From assembly GCA_015227615.1 (NCBI GenBank), contig JAALGZ010000053.1, positions 172,542-236,541 of the forward strand: a DNA stretch of 64,000 bases. The letters run 5' to 3'. A program made the translations under genes and the position numbers. Shown piece by piece: positions 24,837 through 36,348 of the stretch. How positions within the stretch are numbered: position 1 is the stretch's first letter; each line of letters begins with the position of its first letter. The notes below the pieces were generated by a model. That model did not search any database. It had not been told where the DNA came from and saw only the letters and a list, made by a program, of their open reading frames with translations. This stretch comes from Labyrinthula sp. Ha. Taxonomy: Eukaryota > Sar > Bigyra > Labyrinthulida > Labyrinthulaceae.

Positions 24837-25577
24837 CTAATGCTTTAAGGCATCTAGGGCCAAGTTAATTGCATGATCTGCTGCTCTTAATGAGTGGTTT
24901 ATGCTAACAAAAGTTTTTGGCTTTTCCTGTTTCCCATACTGGTTCTTTTCTGCATATGTTACTCTCTTGCTTTTTAGTTTTCTCTTTGGTATTTCTTCGA
25001 AGGTTTGCTGAGTGAGAAAAAACGATTTTCTTGGGTCATTTTCCTTCTTTGTCTTATGTTTCAAGGTTTTCATGTATTCTTCATTTAAAATACTTCTTGT
25101 TTGGGACTTCTTTGACAGCATATCTGATTTAAGGCTCTGATTTTTTCTCTTCGCTATCATTTCACCCTTGCCAACTTCCTTAAGCTTAAGCAATGACCCT
25201 GCTAAGGAAAGAATTCTTTTACTTAGCTCTTTGTCTCTCTTAATCTGTAGAATCTTCTGGTCTCTAATTTTTTCTTGATTCATTCTCTCATGGCGTTTTC
25301 TTACCCTATGCCTAATTTCGTTTTCTTCTTTCATTCTCCTTTTCTGCTCTCTCTTTGCTTTCAGAAATTCCTGTTCAATGACGAAAACACGACTTTTATG
25401 TTCATCCGGCTCAAGAAGTCGTCCCTTCTTGTTAATGAGGTTACAGTCTACTAAACATTTCCTTACGCTTTTTTTGCAAAAAAATGATGACAAATTCTGG
25501 TCTTCCAGAGGTTTGTAGCCTGAATGCATTTGATTAAGAGAAACATCGACAAAAAAGTCTTTATTTGGTTTTCTCAT
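24837..25577 (-). CDS. Basic, helical protein of unknown function, 246 aa
   Basis: A single-exon gene, ATG at 25575-25577, TAG stop. I do not recognise the family. The N-terminal ~60 residues are of mixed composition (MHSGYKPLEDQNLSSFF), then a long Lys/Arg/Glu-rich helical segment runs over ~70-150 (RRMKEENEIRHRVRKRHERM), followed by a basic tail. It is tightly packed: 25 bp from the stop of the LRR/IQ gene, and its start codon lies 30 bp from the start of the divergent gene. The composition and neighbourhood would suit an axonemal or centriolar structural protein, but this is speculation. Confidence 0.7.
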   Translation of the reverse strand: MRKPNKDFFVDVSLNQMHSGYKPLEDQNLSSFFCKKSVRKCLVDCNLINKKGRLLEPDEHKSRVFVIEQEFLKAKREQKRRMKEENEIRHRVRKRHERMNQEKIRDQKILQIKRDKELSKRILSLAGSLLKLKEVGKGEMIAKRKNQSLKSDMLSKKSQTRSILNEEYMKTLKHKTKKENDPRKSFFLTQQTFEEIPKRKLKSKRVTYAEKNQYGKQEKPKTFVSINHSLRAADHAINLALDALKH

Positions 25578-25607
25578 CTCAAGTAAGTCAGTTTAAATGA
25601 ATTAAAG
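25578..25607. promoter_or_regulatory. 30-bp bidirectional start region
   Basis: Only 30 bp lie between the two ATG codons of divergent genes, so promoter elements of each gene must overlap the other's transcribed or coding sequence. Positional evidence only. Confidence 0.35.
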
Positions 25608-26945
25608 ATGATTCATCGCTCAGTTACTCAAAGACGTGTGTGTCCTCATTACTTTGATGTACTTCTCTCTTTTTCTACTCATTTACAGACATTGACCTGT
25701 TTTCAGGTTCGAATGTTTCCATTAAGTACTGATCGAAACTGGGAAGCGACTGGTGAAAGATTTCTTGTCTTTCCTTTGTTTTCTACAATGGTAAAACAGA
25801 TCTCAAAGATCACCTGTAGGAGTTGAAGGAAAAGAAGAGGATCTCGTTAAAGTTTCCTGACCAAAATATTGTTTTTGTGAGACCAAAAGATCGATTCAAG
25901 TACCTGGATGTTCGCATGTTCAAGGAGCAAAACTTCTTTGAATGTGTTGTTTTCCTCGCTGGAAAAGAGGTACATTCAGAACCAAAAAGATGTTTTAGAT
26001 GAAGAAAAATGAAGGTCTGACTCCAGCAGCTTGCATGATTTACGAGTTTGGAAGTCCAAGAAAGGTTACATTTCTTAATGACTGCATGATTAAGCAAATT
26101 TTTCTTTTTGTTAAGCTTAGGTTACATGAGGAAAACAATTTTCGGCGTGTTCATCAGCTACTAAACCATCCCCCAAAAGAAACAAAAATAAAATTTGAGT
26201 ATATGATAAAAACTTTCAAACCACTTGAAGTGGTTACAGAAGCCAGCCTCAAAGAAGAAGGTCAGCGTTTTGATTCCGATGAGATGATTCTTCTCCAGAA
26301 AGAAGAGACACTTTACAAATTAATAATGTCATTGATCCTAAATGGACTTCCAAAGAAACGTTTCAGGCGAAGAAAAATATTCTACAATGCAGAATCGAAA
26401 CTCATGGTAATCTACCTAAATGCACTAGAGTCCGAGAAAGAGCTAGAAAGACTTAATTTAGCTTTCGGATTTCACGATGCCTCGGAGAGAAAACAAAATG
26501 TGCTTCAATCTCATTTAAAGAACATTTTAGTCCTTTGTACTGTCGACCTAGATTCACCCGAGACTTTGCAAAGGAGGGATTTTTTCTTCAAGATCTATAA
26601 TTTTTATATCCGATCTTTTTCTGTTCTGCAGGATGAAACTTTTTTCTGTGAGAGAGATCTAACAAATGAAATGATCGGGTAAGTAACTCATATTATTTTA
26701 TTTTAGATCAATTGGACCATTGTGTGCTGCAATAAATAATATTTCCTCAGCAGATGAGAACTTCACGGTTTCACTGAAGCAGGTATTCATAGTTATATTA
26801 TTACTCTTAGACCAATAAATCTAAAGAAGAACTAAGTGTTCGGCTAGCCTCTCGATATTCGGAAGAAATGATTGTAATTGGCACCGGGTTCATCTACAAA
26901 AATAATGAGATAATGGAGAAACCAGAACATAAAATGTATGAATGA
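25608..26945 (+). CDS. Unrecognised protein, 397 aa, six exons
   Basis: Exons 25608-25658, 25689-25790, 25820-25969, 25999-26678, 26707-26782 and 26811-26945, with GT-AG introns of 30, 29, 29, 28 and 28 nt, keep one frame of 397 codons to TGA. I placed each splice because the uninterrupted frames stop within or just after these short AT-rich segments, and only this set joins them in frame. No family recognised. Readable features: LKFPDQNIVFVRPKDRFKYL and FFECVVFLAGKE near the N-terminus, a charged helical middle, PKKRFRRRKIFYNAESKL, and a C-terminus with MIVIGTGFIY. Its neighbours and shared 30-bp start region suggest co-expression with the 246-aa gene. Confidence 0.65.
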
Positions 26946-29900
26946 ATGGCTTGCGAAGGATATTCATTCTTTAAAGAAAAGAAGGAAATTCAAACTTTTT
27001 AGTTTAACTTAATTTTATATTGCGTTGAGTGACTAGTATCGTGTTCAAAGTTTCTTTACTCATATTAATGGAATTCCTAGATCGCAAGAATTCTGAAGCT
27101 TCTAATGGAATCTCAGGTGAGATTTTATACCACTGCGTTTATTTGTCACCAATAAAATTTTAAATAATTTATTGAATTAATGTATTCATTCATGGCAAAT
27201 GAGATAGAATTCGTGTATTTTACTTTCTGTATCTTTAATCCATTATAAATTATATTTCAAGAATAGATATTTGCTCTCTCTTTATAAGGATTAATTTGAT
27301 ACCCAAAGAAAAAAGAAAGAGAGTGACCTAAGTTAAACCCGTCTTCGTCAGAACTGACCTAATTATTTTTTCTACTTAGAACACCATTTAGGAAGCATTT
27401 TAATCTCAACAAGAAAAGCATCAAATGCTAATTTTAAGTTTTTTCACTGGAGTAAACTTTAAATTAGTTTAGTTTAACTTGAAAAAAATAAAATCTTATT
27501 TCTCTATAGCAGCATTGTACCAAAAAATACAAGAGCACAATCTAAAATTTTATTATTATTGAGGTACATGCAAAGTAGAGCTTTAACAGTATAAAGAGAG
27601 AGAGATCCTGCTCTAATAAAACCAGCTCTTAAATTGTTTCCAAGAATATGTATATTCTTTACTTCATTGGTATTTAAGTTTAATTTGCAAACTAGTAAAA
27701 TATGCTGTTTTTGTAGAGGTATTCTTGATTTTGAGCAAAAATAAATTTTATAGTTTTCTCAGCATGATCTAAATATAACTAGAGACGAAGCTTCGTCTGA
27801 GCAATTTATCCGAATAGAATTTGCCATTCCAAGATGTACTTTACTTAGTGAGATTGTAGCTATGATTTAATTTTGCAAAAAAAAAATGTTATTGCACTCA
27901 TAAATTCCTTATCCAAATAAATAATTTTTATAACTCGAGGTATATTATTCCTTTATAAAAAATAATGTATACAGTTCATCCACGTTTTAAATGATTCAAA
28001 CCAAAGAAACCCAACTTTTTGCCTATTATGCTATAATCATGACCCTAAACTTCTTACGGGTCCATTCAGCTATCTCTGACTATGAAGTTCTATGACAACA
28101 ATGCTGGAAGAAGGATATGATGCAGTAGACATAGATTGAGATTTATTTGTTGCAATGATACATTATGCTTGTTACTCTTTTAAGGTGAAAGAATCTGTGT
28201 TCAAAGATATCAGAATAGAATATATTATTATAATCTGTACTTTGTAGCTGTATTTTTTCTTTTGCGAATCCTAGAAAGAGTAGAAAATGGTTCGTTTCAT
28301 GTAGCGTTGCATGAGTGAAAATGTTGATCAAATGCTGATAGTAAATACTTTATGGAACAAGTAAAAATAATCCACATGTTTTTTTATTTATTAAATTGTT
28401 TGTCAAGAGGAAAGACACGCAGCCCTTTGAATAATTTTTTTGGATGTAGAAATAGATGCTAGTCCTGTAAATTTACATGCAGCTCAGAATCATATGGATT
28501 GATTTGATATATGTATGTTGAAAGATGTCCCAAAAAAATGTTATTCTGTTTAATTAATAGTTGCAGTTAATAACAGATTTTCCAAGTTTAATATTTTTTT
28601 GTAACCTAGGAAAGAACTTTGCAAATTAACTAACTCGTGACTAATATTATGCACGTTGCAGGGGCCTCAGCCCAAGTAGATTTCTTTCGGCCATATTAGA
28701 GATAAGATTGAAGTATCACTTCAACGGGATTAACCTCTTCTATTTAGAATAAAATACTATTCTTTCCTTTACTTCTTTATGTTTCTAATTCCGTGTTTCT
28801 CTAATATGATGAATACCGAACTTTCGAAAAGCCTTGGCGCAAACGATGCATCAACGATGTTAGCCTCTTTTTACATACCAAAAGTAAGTTTTGCTAATTT
28901 CATATGAACAGTTTATCGATGTTGAAAAACTGTACAGCAGCAATTTTGATACTTCGACAATATAAGAAGTGGTGTTTTTCAATTATATGTTCGAGTTCTC
29001 AGAAGAGTACTCCTAAATATTGAAATAGAAGACCGTGTAGAGAAAAACTCTAGAAACTATGTAGAACATTGTTGCTTCTCTCAAATTCTAAAAATCCGCA
29101 AACCAATTTTGTTCTTGACTAAATGTTTGTGTAGGATTCTAATTTTCCCAAACCTGAGAATTCAAGATTATGAATCATCCGCATTGTACTTCAGTAAAAA
29201 ATGAAACAAGATTTTGCTACAGCTCCTCATGAAATGCAAGTATAGCCTGAATGAAGTTTACAGAAGCACTCTGCTTGTAGTGATTATGTGGTATATCATT
29301 CGAATGACCTGAAACAAATAAGTTCTTTTGCATCAGTCAAACACTTTAGTACCTTTTTGCTGCAGTTTATCATATTATTTTACAGTAAACACAAGCACCG
29401 CAGCAACATAATGTTTTATCCTTCAAGGAGCTATTTTTTTTTGACAAACATTCTTTCTTGCACTAATTGTTACATAGCGTTTTAAATCACTTTGATACAA
29501 AATGGCGAAAGTTAAAATAAGATTTGCTTTTCTATTTTGCTCTTTACTAAGAAGATTAGGCGCAAGTACAGAGACCAGAGCATGCGTTAATAAAATAGAA
29601 GCTCCACCAGTGTAGAATCAATGATTGAAAATATATCTGAGAAGTCTATGAAGAGCTACATTCTACTATGTTTCGGTCCTACTCTCAGTTTACCCTGCAA
29701 TTTCATATAGAACAGAAATAGCGTTGTGTGTATGACATTTCCAGAGAACAGATATTCAATTAATAAAATAAAGGAATTAGCTACTGTCTACAGAATTATC
29801 CTTGGCAGTAACTATGGTTCTTTCATTGAGCACATTTATCTGCCTCTTAACTAATCTTTCCCCAACCTTACAAATACCAATATGTCCAGTTAATATCATA

Positions 29901-31806
29901 TGACTCTAGGGAAAGTAAATACTTTACTTGTGAAACGTAACGTTGTAGCCTTTGGCTTCAGAATGTATATTAAACCAACCTCAAAAAGCAACTAGACAAA
30001 AAGATTGAACTTGGACAAATAAGACTACCAGGTAACCAAGAAGCGGTAATGAAAAGTTTGAACAACTTTGACATATCTCCAATCTTTCATTTGCTGGAGT
30101 TTTGCTAGATTTCATACGTATTGAGTTAGTTAAAAGACAAAATTCATAAATTTGTTTACTTCTCGTGACTATAGCTCTAGTACAAGTTTTTTCCTATGTG
30201 AGAAACCTGGCGAGAATCTGCCTGGTAGAAATTTAAGTTGATTTAGATCTTGTAGTTCTTGCTAGGCTATATCCTTTTACACCATGAAGCGAAACAAGTT
30301 CTTGTGTATGAATATTGGTCTATGAAGTTGAAAAGAAGCCCATGACGAATCCTGAAGGTAAGGTCCAAGCAGCAAGCACTCATTCAATCAAGAAAAGTTG
30401 CTCAAAGCCACGGGACGCCTTACGCCTTGAAACAAGAAAAAACCAAGTGCTTTCCCATTTGTCCTGATTGTAAACCGAGATATAGTAATATCTATGTCAT
30501 AGACCAGGCTATTTGATTAAGCCAGGCTTATGACTGATATGCGAACATACCGACTTTCTAGTTGACTACTGTCTTCATTTGAATAAGGAGAGTTCTCACT
30601 TCCCATCTCTGTGGAGTTGGCCATTTCTGTAAGAATCATATGGGAACTTATTTTCTAACAAAGGGCGCAAAATTACCTTTCTGTTGAACGTCCAGCCTTG
30701 TTATATCTCCTTATGCATTCATACGAAGTATTTGAATCTATATTTGGATTTTTTAACTAGACAAGTTCGTAAATTCATCGTACTCTATATCTCGATTCTA
30801 TTCCAAGCTTGAGAACCAAACAGTATTTGGTTCCCATTTCTGATTTGGCTTCACCACTGATCCCACTTGGCTTTCCTCTAAATTGATATCATACCTCCTA
30901 CCTGAATACCATACATAGATCACGAGTAGACATTTAGATGTTAAATGACAATTTAATAGATTTGATCAGAGGGATATACCCTTGTTAGAGGTTCAAACTG
31001 CCCTGTTTCTTGGGTAACTTCTCGCTTTAAGCGACCAAAGTACTCAACACTTTGTCCAACTTCTGCATTTAAGAGGGAATTAATCTTGCAATTTGATGAA
31101 GCATGTATCGCTAGGTTCATAGGCGTTATATTCCTTCCGTATTAAAATATGTAGAGTAGACCAGGACTCAATCCAACCATCATAGTAATGCATTACCCTA
31201 TCTTCTACTTACTCTAAGATTTCTTTGTAGATTTAAATAAACAAAAGGTGAAGAGTTATCCTCTTGTTGTTCTTTTGCTCTCTCTCTTGAGATATAGAAC
31301 TCTTACTAGGTATTTAATAAGGATTCTAACTTACCTGATGCAGAGCACAAGAGGTTCAGGTTTCTGTTTAAAAGGTTATTTTATTCTCAAAGAAAATACT
31401 CTCAGATAATAATTTAAGCTTAACAATATAAAAAATCCTCTTTAAAATCTTTCATACTCCTTTGATATTACATTAATTCACTTGATTACAATACAATAAA
31501 ATACTATTGTCGAAATTCTTGTTACCAAGATAATCAATACAGATCCAAACTATTTTCAAGATTGATTCTCGTTCCCGTTTGAAGTCTCTTGTTTCCTTCT
31601 CGCTCTCGTCTATTTCTCTAAACTTGAGATTAGGGTTAGACATATGGTGCCGTGAATGCCTTTGCATTTCTTTGAGATAGCTACTAGAAAAGTTTCTTGC
31701 CTTACCAACTACCACTTTATGCCACTTCAATGTGACATTACCGGTTTAATAAAAGCATTGTTAATTTTAGATAGCTGACCAGTTGAAACGGTGATACAAA
31801 AGTACG
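26946..31806. other. Gene-free AT-rich stretch (4.9 kb)
   Basis: No recognisable exons or RNA genes. The longest frames (for example minus 31473-31730, 85 codons, Arg/Glu-rich) lack family resemblance and splice partners. Base composition is low-complexity AT-rich throughout. The last ~200 bp should contain the promoter of the Zn2Cys6 gene. Confidence 0.5.
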
Positions 31807-33180
31807 ATGCCAAGAGTTGATCAATTGACTCCTCAATTGAAGAAATCCTGCGATGCCTGTACCAAATCTAAAGGTATATTTTGATTTCTTTCTCATGTTT
31901 AAACGTTTTCAAACGTTTCATCTGTTTTATTAGCTGTTTCTTGTTTGTTTTTACTTTGTTTAGTTAAGTGCGTTGGAGGAAACCCGTGCAACAGATGTTC
32001 AAAAAAAAGACTAGATTGTCATTTCTCAGTAAGAAAGAGACGACAAAAAACAGTTGTTGACATGAATAGAGTGCATTCTGGAAGTTTTCTAGCTCCATAT
32101 GAGAAGCGAATTTGGTCGGTATTTTTCTCGCTGTTCAAACATTATTCGACGGGACCATCTCGAATTCAGTTTTTGGCTCACATTTGTCGATTTAGACACG
32201 CCTTGGAACATCAAAATCCAGTTTTATATGGTAAACTTAGCACATGGATGGAGCGAAATGATATCAGTAGTGCCGCTTTGGAACAAGAAGCCATGAATGC
32301 GCACGCGTTTGTGGAAAATCATTTGAGCACAGTAGTTAAAGCCAAAGTTATTGAGACAGAAGGCCTGCCAGTTGAGATGAACACACTTGATCCCAATATG
32401 CCTACTCTTGTTGTGTCTGTAGGAACGACATTAAGAAAAATGTTTACTAGTCCTGATCATTGGTCCGTTAATGTTTCACCTGGTTTCACTGCGATTTTTG
32501 GTTTACGTGAAGAGGATTTTATGGATCAACTTCAACGTTATGGAGGAGGATTTCTTCCTTGGAATGTAGATGTTTTAGCCAGAATTATCGAGAGCGAAAG
32601 TGAATTGCTAACATTGGTTCAAGTTCTTGCTGTCAAGAACTTATTCGGACCTCCAGATGTTCTTCCTTTAAAGCGTTCAACTCCAAGCTGTCATTTACTT
32701 GAATTAAAAACTTTAGATCCAAAGTCACCGTATAGGACAAGTTTAGTGATTTGCATGCATATTGATGAGTTTCACAAGGAATCTGCTGTTAGAGAAGTTA
32801 GAATTAAAATTATTCCAAGCACACTCGCTGATATGAGCGGTGAAAGGTTATCGATGCGAGAGAACGAAAAGGTAGATACCTTTCCTACTGTGCGAAATAA
32901 AAGAACAAGAGGTGGTCAGAGCATACCTAGGATTACAAATTCTTCTCCAATGACAGGAGATTTTCTTGGTGATGCATTACTTCAAGCTGAGCAGATTGAC
33001 AACTCCCAAGTAACTGCACAGCAAGAGCCTGATTACGGGATATTTCAGGAGATGGAGAATCTTAATCTTCAATATCCACAGGTTGAGAATGATGACACCA
33101 AAAGTGGTGAGATCAGTGGAAGTGAGGGGCAGAAGGAATGGGTTGATAATCTTCTTGATTGGGCTAATGAAGGTTGGTAA
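31807..33180 (+). CDS. Zn2Cys6 binuclear-cluster transcription factor, 427 aa, two exons
   Basis: Exons 31807-31873 and 31964-33180, joined across a 90-nt intron, the only long intron found here. The splice falls inside the zinc cluster and restores CDACTKSK|VKCVGGNPCNRC with a final C after six residues: CX2CX6CX5CX2CX6C, the exact fungal-type signature, followed by a basic linker (FSVRKRRQK). The central region (~residues 180-290) has a PAS-like look (SVNVSPGFTAIFGLREEDFM), as in the ERT1/AcuK regulators, and the C-terminus is acidic with a final WVDNLLDWANEGW segment suited to activation. A nuclear DNA-binding regulator; targets unknown. Such regulators are commonest in fungi but also occur in some algae and other protists. 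Confidence 0.85.
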
Positions 33181-33354
33181 CCACACAAGTTTCTCTGGCG
33201 ATAGTTTTTCTTTTGTAGATACAATTAGCAGTACATATTTGCAAACACTTGGGCGTTATGTGAGATTAATCTTTGTTGTGGGTTTTAAGCATGAAGCTCC
33301 AAACCTAGAATTACAAATCCACAAAGGCTTTTGAGCAAAAGACAAGAAAAAGAT

Positions 33355-34194
33355 CTATTCACGAAGGTTTTCTGCAGCATCTGCGTTTTTTTTCTCTTGA
33401 ACTCTTTCTTCTCTATTCACCTGTTCTTCTATAACTACTGTATTTGCTATCCAATCACCTATTCGTTTTCCATTTTTTCCAAAGAGTAAGATACCAAACT
33501 CTGATAAGGGTAAAGCAAGAATAAATGGCATAAATTGAACACTACCCGCATATCCCAAAAGGTAGATGTTTCTGAAAAAGTTATTATATCTGCTAGGAAG
33601 CCGTCCATCATCTTTAACAATTTCTAGCTTCAACATTTTTTTCCCAATAGATCTTGTGCCTTCTTCAAAGATTACATCTCTAAAGAGAAACGCCGCCCAT
33701 GTAGCAAAACCAGCACTTGCTGCAGCTGAGTAAACGTCTCCAAGATCTAAGAAAACAAAACCAGCAAATGCTGCCCCAGCCATAGATGATGTCAGAATAT
33801 CGACTGAAACTGCTCCGATTCGCCTTATCATTGAAGCGGGCTTAATGTGATCTGCGTGAAGTGGAGTTAGGGTTATTTCTTTGTCCGCTTCTTTCTTTTC
33901 ATGTGCGAAGAGATCAAAATCAGGGTCCCCAGGTGGGCTCCAAGAAACTTCTCCAGACTCTCTATTGTGATAATATTTCCTTTTAGTATTTAACTCAAGA
34001 AACTGTTGATACTCAGGAAACTTTTCATCTTGCCATTCTGTTGCAAATTCAGACTTCTTATACACCTTTTGTTCTATCGCGGTTGAAAAGGATCTAGATA
34101 GACGGAAATTTCTACTTTGATATATTTTTTGTAACAAAAAACCATTCCTTGCTGCTCCTTCGCAAACAAGATACCTGGTGGAGTTGAAATACAT
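33355..34194 (-). CDS. WW-domain + RDD-family membrane protein, probably mitochondrial, 279 aa
   Basis: Single exon, ATG at 34192-34194, stop TAG. The N-terminal ~40 residues are Arg/Ser/aromatic-rich without acids (QSRNFRLSRSFS), like a mitochondrial presequence. Residues 54-88 form a WW-like domain (W54, YYHNRESGEVSWSPP). Residues 120-262 form an RDD membrane domain: MIRRIGAVSVDI with the Arg and Asp, hydrophobic stretches at 135-170, a GKKMLKLEIV segment, and a closing KRIGDWIANTVVI. RDD proteins are membrane proteins, in some cases linked to ion transport; the WW domain would bind proline-rich partners. Its start codon is only 15 bp after the stop of the coiled-coil gene upstream on the same strand. 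Confidence 0.8.
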   Translation of the reverse strand: MYFNSTRYLVCEGAARNGFLLQKIYQSRNFRLSRSFSTAIEQKVYKKSEFATEWQDEKFPEYQQFLELNTKRKYYHNRESGEVSWSPPGDPDFDLFAHEKKEADKEITLTPLHADHIKPASMIRRIGAVSVDILTSSMAGAAFAGFVFLDLGDVYSAAASAGFATWAAFLFRDVIFEEGTRSIGKKMLKLEIVKDDGRLPSRYNNFFRNIYLLGYAGSVQFMPFILALPLSEFGILLFGKNGKRIGDWIANTVVIEEQVNREERVQEKKNADAAENLRE

Positions 34195-34209
34195 CTATTT
34201 TCAATTTTT

Positions 34210-36348
34210 TTAATTTTTATTTTGGGCATTTACATTTAACGATAAGATTTCTTCATTATAAAGAGCTAGAGTTTCAAACATGCACTTGGAGAAATTAGAA
34301 TTCCTTTTATGAAATCTAACAAAGTTTTTATTTAAAAGAATCTTAGAGTATTGATTAGCTTTAGTGGTCGGAATGGACTCTTGATGCTCCAAATGTCTCA
34401 AGTATAACGCGGCAAAAGTTTTTATTTCCAGAATCTTTTTCTGAAACTGCATAGAAAACAATAAATCCAGGTTTATATTAAGTCTTTCAAAGTTGGCGTT
34501 CGTGATATTTTTTTTCACAGGGTAAATTTCCCCATTTGGATTTTCATTTTCCGAACTTTTGCAAATGGTTGTTACTTGTTTCTCAAAGTGTTCTAACACT
34601 TCTTCACACTTTCCAAGAAAATGAACATGATCAAACTCAAATAACAGAGTTTTCTGATCAGCATTTTTCAAACTCTGAATGTAATCCCGCTGCTCACTAA
34701 GTTTTTTCATAAACAGTTTTTGTATTTCCGTCGTTTTGGTGTCAAGTTGCCTCTCTGTTTCTTCTGCTGTAGATATTCTTGAATTATAAGTTTCAACAGT
34801 CTGCTCATAACAGCTTTTTGCTTTTTTCACAGCTTTTTCTGCTGATTCCTTTAAGATAGCAACATCATTCTCCGTAGAACAAGCAGGTAGTCTAACAATT
34901 ATGATTTCTTTTATATTTTCATTAATGGAGTCATTCTCTTCCTTCAACTGTTTTCTCAACTCTTCAGTTTCTTCTTCTAGATTCTCTTCAAGGGTATTTT
35001 TTTTATTGTTCATTTTAGTTAAAGTTTCGATATCCCTTAATAATCCGTTGAAGAATTTGAAAGCGATTGCTTTCAATATTTTACGGACCCACTTAATATG
35101 GTCTTGGAAGACTTCATCAAATTGTTCTATCTTTTTGAGACACTCCAAGGCTATAGGGACAAGATGCTGTTCAATTTGTTCAAAGGTGAGTAGTATATCA
35201 TGTGATACTAATTTCTTCTCATCAACTTTTTCTTTTTGCTTTTCTTGCAGTTCTTCAAGAATGTTTGTTTTATTTATTCCATCTAAGAAATTAAAGTGGT
35301 TGTCGGGTATTTTTGACTGCTCAAACAATATGGAATGTAAAGTTAAAGTTTCATCGTAGGAAGATAATTCTTGATATTTACTTAACAAGTAAAGCGTTTC
35401 CAATAAGACTTTATGTAGTATTTGTTTAATCTGTTGTTTCTGTTGAGATAATGATATGATTTCCTCATCAAGAAACAATTTTTCTTGAGTTTGCACTTCA
35501 AGAATCTCTTGCTTCATTTTCCTCAAGTGGGGGATTAAAATATTCAAACTACTTGAACTTTTTACATGACCAATAAAACTTTTACAAAGGAGAGTTCGTA
35601 TTTTTACGAATGATTTTTGTTGCTTTTGGAATATCGTTGATACAGAACTCACAATGTCATTCTTTTCTATCAGTTGCAAGAGTAGCAATTCTTGAGTTTC
35701 CAAGGTTGATTTAAAGTTTTTTTCCAGCCATATCATCCGTAAATTATCGATAGCTTTTTTTATCTGGTTTAATCTTTCAGATGTTTTCTCTTTCAAAGCA
35801 ACTATGAGGTGTTTGAACACATCAATCTCAGTCTGGTGATCTTTCAACCAAGTATTCTTCTTGTTCTTAACTATTGCAATTATATTTTTCTTATCTGAAA
35901 ACCCGATTAAAATAAGCTCCTTTTCTCCGTTTGAGAGTATTTCCTTTATTTTTCTTGTTTGCAGGTTCCTTGAAATTTTCAATTTTGATACAAGAGACGC
36001 TACATCTTCTTGTAAATCTGTGCAAGAGTTAGTGTACCTTATTTTCTGTTCTTTAAATTCTTCGATTTTTTGGAAAAAACTTGCTTCTTCATTTATGTTT
36101 TCACCAAAGCGTTCAATTATAGAATTAATTTCAGAAAGACCCTTTGTAAGTCTTGAGGTATAGTCTAAATGGTGTGACTCCAGCTCTCTATCAATTTGGT
36201 CTAATTTTTCAAGAAAATTTCTACGTTTCTTCTTCAATTTTAACTTGATTGAGCGAAAAGAGCTTTTTGAGTACTTGGTGCACGGAATGTTTAAGTCCCG
36301 CACTAATTTTCTTTCCTCTTCAAAATTTCTTGTACTGGATGTGTTCAT
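34210..36348 (-). CDS. Long coiled-coil protein, 712 aa
   Basis: A single exon from ATG 36346-36348 to TAA. Almost the whole length is predicted helical by composition, with Glu/Lys/Leu/Gln heptads broken into several segments (for example LEENLEEETEELRKQLKEEN around residues 450-470 and ETERQLDTKTTEIQKLFMKK around 540). No catalytic motif. It resembles ciliary or centrosomal coiled-coil proteins in build (CCDC180 is one possibility), but I cannot assign a family. Structural role inferred. The WW-RDD gene starts 15 bp beyond its stop, which suggests overlapping 3' and 5' untranslated regions or a joint transcript. Confidence 0.75.
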   Translation of the reverse strand: MNTSSTRNFEEERKLVRDLNIPCTKYSKSSFRSIKLKLKKKRRNFLEKLDQIDRELESHHLDYTSRLTKGLSEINSIIERFGENINEEASFFQKIEEFKEQKIRYTNSCTDLQEDVASLVSKLKISRNLQTRKIKEILSNGEKELILIGFSDKKNIIAIVKNKKNTWLKDHQTEIDVFKHLIVALKEKTSERLNQIKKAIDNLRMIWLEKNFKSTLETQELLLLQLIEKNDIVSSVSTIFQKQQKSFVKIRTLLCKSFIGHVKSSSSLNILIPHLRKMKQEILEVQTQEKLFLDEEIISLSQQKQQIKQILHKVLLETLYLLSKYQELSSYDETLTLHSILFEQSKIPDNHFNFLDGINKTNILEELQEKQKEKVDEKKLVSHDILLTFEQIEQHLVPIALECLKKIEQFDEVFQDHIKWVRKILKAIAFKFFNGLLRDIETLTKMNNKKNTLEENLEEETEELRKQLKEENDSINENIKEIIIVRLPACSTENDVAILKESAEKAVKKAKSCYEQTVETYNSRISTAEETERQLDTKTTEIQKLFMKKLSEQRDYIQSLKNADQKTLLFEFDHVHFLGKCEEVLEHFEKQVTTICKSSENENPNGEIYPVKKNITNANFERLNINLDLLFSMQFQKKILEIKTFAALYLRHLEHQESIPTTKANQYSKILLNKNFVRFHKRNSNFSKCMFETLALYNEEILSLNVNAQNKN

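Noticed and set aside
31473-31730. Minus-strand 85-codon Arg/Glu-rich frame as a gene
   Set aside because: No family resemblance, no splice partners, and it ends in random-looking sequence; protein-like composition alone is not enough.
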